Shown here: positions 32,490 through 33,012 of the stretch, in pieces | Layout of the letters: every line of letters begins with the position of its first letter | Position numbering within the stretch: position 1 is the first letter of the stretch | Source: Henriciella sp. AS95 | GTDB lineage: Bacteria > Pseudomonadota > Alphaproteobacteria > Caulobacterales > Hyphomonadaceae | Direction of reading: 5' to 3' | NCBI RefSeq assembly: GCF_038900055.1 | Contig: NZ_JBBMQM010000002.1 | Span: 1 to 33,012, forward strand | DNA: 33,012 nt | Notes under the pieces: model-generated | Seen by the model: the letters and a program-made list of their open reading frames with translations, nothing else | What the model was told of the DNA's origin: nothing | Database searches by the model: none | Position numbers and translations under genes: made by a program

Positions 32490-32936
32490 GACTGTGAGGG
32501 CCAATTATGGAGCCAATGCTATAGTAGCCAATTTGCCCGTCGCGCAGAACTAGACAATAAGGGCTCACTGCGGACCTCGGATGCAGCGCAGCATCTTGCG
32601 ATATCATGCATTGTCAACGTCGGGATGTCGTTGTGGGAGGCATGGCGGATCGGATGATCTGTGGCCAGACCGCTTCCATGAGCGGCTTCACCTCTGAGTG
32701 GTGCAAGCGACATCAGTTGCCCAGCAACTGCAGGATCAACGCGCGATGATTGCGACGCTCTGACGACCAAAAGCCGGACACCGCTACCGTGGAAATGCGG
32801 TCTGTAGGCACTTGGCGATGTTGTGCCAGAAGGAGCGAGCATCGTTGGGCTGGTGATATACGCCACCGCCGCAACCCACGGAAAACGCGCCAGTATATGG
32901 CGTGAAATCTGCACCGTCTGTAGTTGCGGAAAAATG
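32490..32936. other. Intergenic region with no recognisable gene
   Basis: About 450 nt between the terminator and the tRNA-Gln gene. Frames cross it on both strands, including one that would run through the tRNA, but none shows a ribosome-binding site or family motif. It may contain decayed coding sequence; nothing nameable was seen. Confidence 0.4.
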
Positions 32937-32939
32937 TGG

Positions 32940-33011
32940 CTGGGGTGGAAGGATTCGAACCTTCGATCTCCTGTACCAAAAACAGTTGCCCTACCGCTAG
33001 GCCACACCCCA
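32940..33011 (-). tRNA. trnQ: tRNA-Gln (anticodon UUG)
   Basis: On the minus strand the gene begins TGGGGTG and ends CACCCCA plus discriminator G, giving the U1-A72 pair typical of tRNA-Gln. The CCA end is encoded (32939-32937). The D arm (GGCCTAGCGGTAGGGC), anticodon loop TTTTGGT with TTG at 32979-32977, and T arm with GGTTCGAATCC are all in place. The first pair of the anticodon stem (27-43) appears to be an A-G mismatch; the other four pair. Confidence 0.95.
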
Positions 33012-33012
33012 A

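Noticed and set aside
32519..33007. 162-aa minus-strand open frame across the window end
   Set aside because: It runs straight through the tRNA-Gln gene and has no family motif.
32940..33011. tRNA-Gln as attachment site of an integrated island covering the window
   Set aside because: No second copy of the tRNA 3' end and no integrase gene were seen in the window.
1..33012. CRISPR array, insertion sequence or prophage
   Set aside because: No regularly spaced repeats, transposase, integrase or phage structural genes were recognised on either strand.

Overview
The window looks like chromosomal or large-replicon accessory DNA from a marine alphaproteobacterium, most likely Rhodobacteraceae (Roseobacter group). 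That inference rests on gene content: a CuyA-type L-cysteate sulfo-lyase with a CuyZ-type exporter, a Tdm-like DUF1989-GcvT fusion next to an OpuA-type ABC transporter, a TRAP transporter, and FAD-GcvT demethylating oxidoreductases. No search was run, so the taxonomy is inferred. Starts were set by reading ribosome-binding sites and family alignments from memory, and several are shorter than the longest open frame.

Layout. (1) 1-620: the last 27 codons of a GcvT-family protein, then a 5'-truncated, frameshifted iron-containing alcohol dehydrogenase remnant, then a perfect 15-bp hairpin. (2) 675-7556, minus strand: a five-gene operon in the order Na/Pi cotransporter, periplasmic binding protein, ABC ATPase, fused ABC permease, inositol-monophosphatase-like phosphatase. 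I read it as organophosphate uptake (AfuABC-like sugar phosphate, or alternatively AepXVW/PhnSTU-like 2-aminoethylphosphonate) followed by dephosphorylation and phosphate balancing. (3) 7943-12224: an FAD-GcvT oxidoreductase and a choline-kinase-family protein on the plus strand, facing a DeoR-family regulator on the minus strand. TGTTGA repeats lie upstream of both the oxidoreductase and the regulator. (4) 12512-15082: an orphan DUF3857/transglutaminase-like membrane protein. (5) 15407-22139, minus: a five-gene operon of Tdm-like enzyme, OpuAC binding protein, ATPase, long permease and alpha/beta hydrolase, divergent from a LacI regulator (22248-23258). Twin identical operators lie between them. 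(6) 23705-24181: a conserved-looking hypothetical. (7) 24265-27703: the L-cysteate locus cuyA-cuyZ plus a RidA gene broken by an in-frame TGA, with a divergent LysR gene. (8) 27698-32437: a second LysR gene divergent from a dctPQM-type TRAP operon ending in an alpha/beta hydrolase paralogous to the one in (5). (9) 32940-33011: tRNA-Gln(UUG).

Taken together the window is a patchwork of catabolic cassettes for small marine metabolites carrying P (organophosphates), N (methylated amines) and S (sulfonates). Each cassette has its own importer and most have their own regulator with visible operator-like repeats. Three recurring themes stand out: all three periplasmic binding-protein genes are followed by an intercistronic hairpin; two different transporter operons end in homologous alpha/beta hydrolases overlapping the transporter stop codon; and GcvT-fold (tetrahydrofolate-linked) proteins occur three times. 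No phage, transposase or CRISPR was seen.
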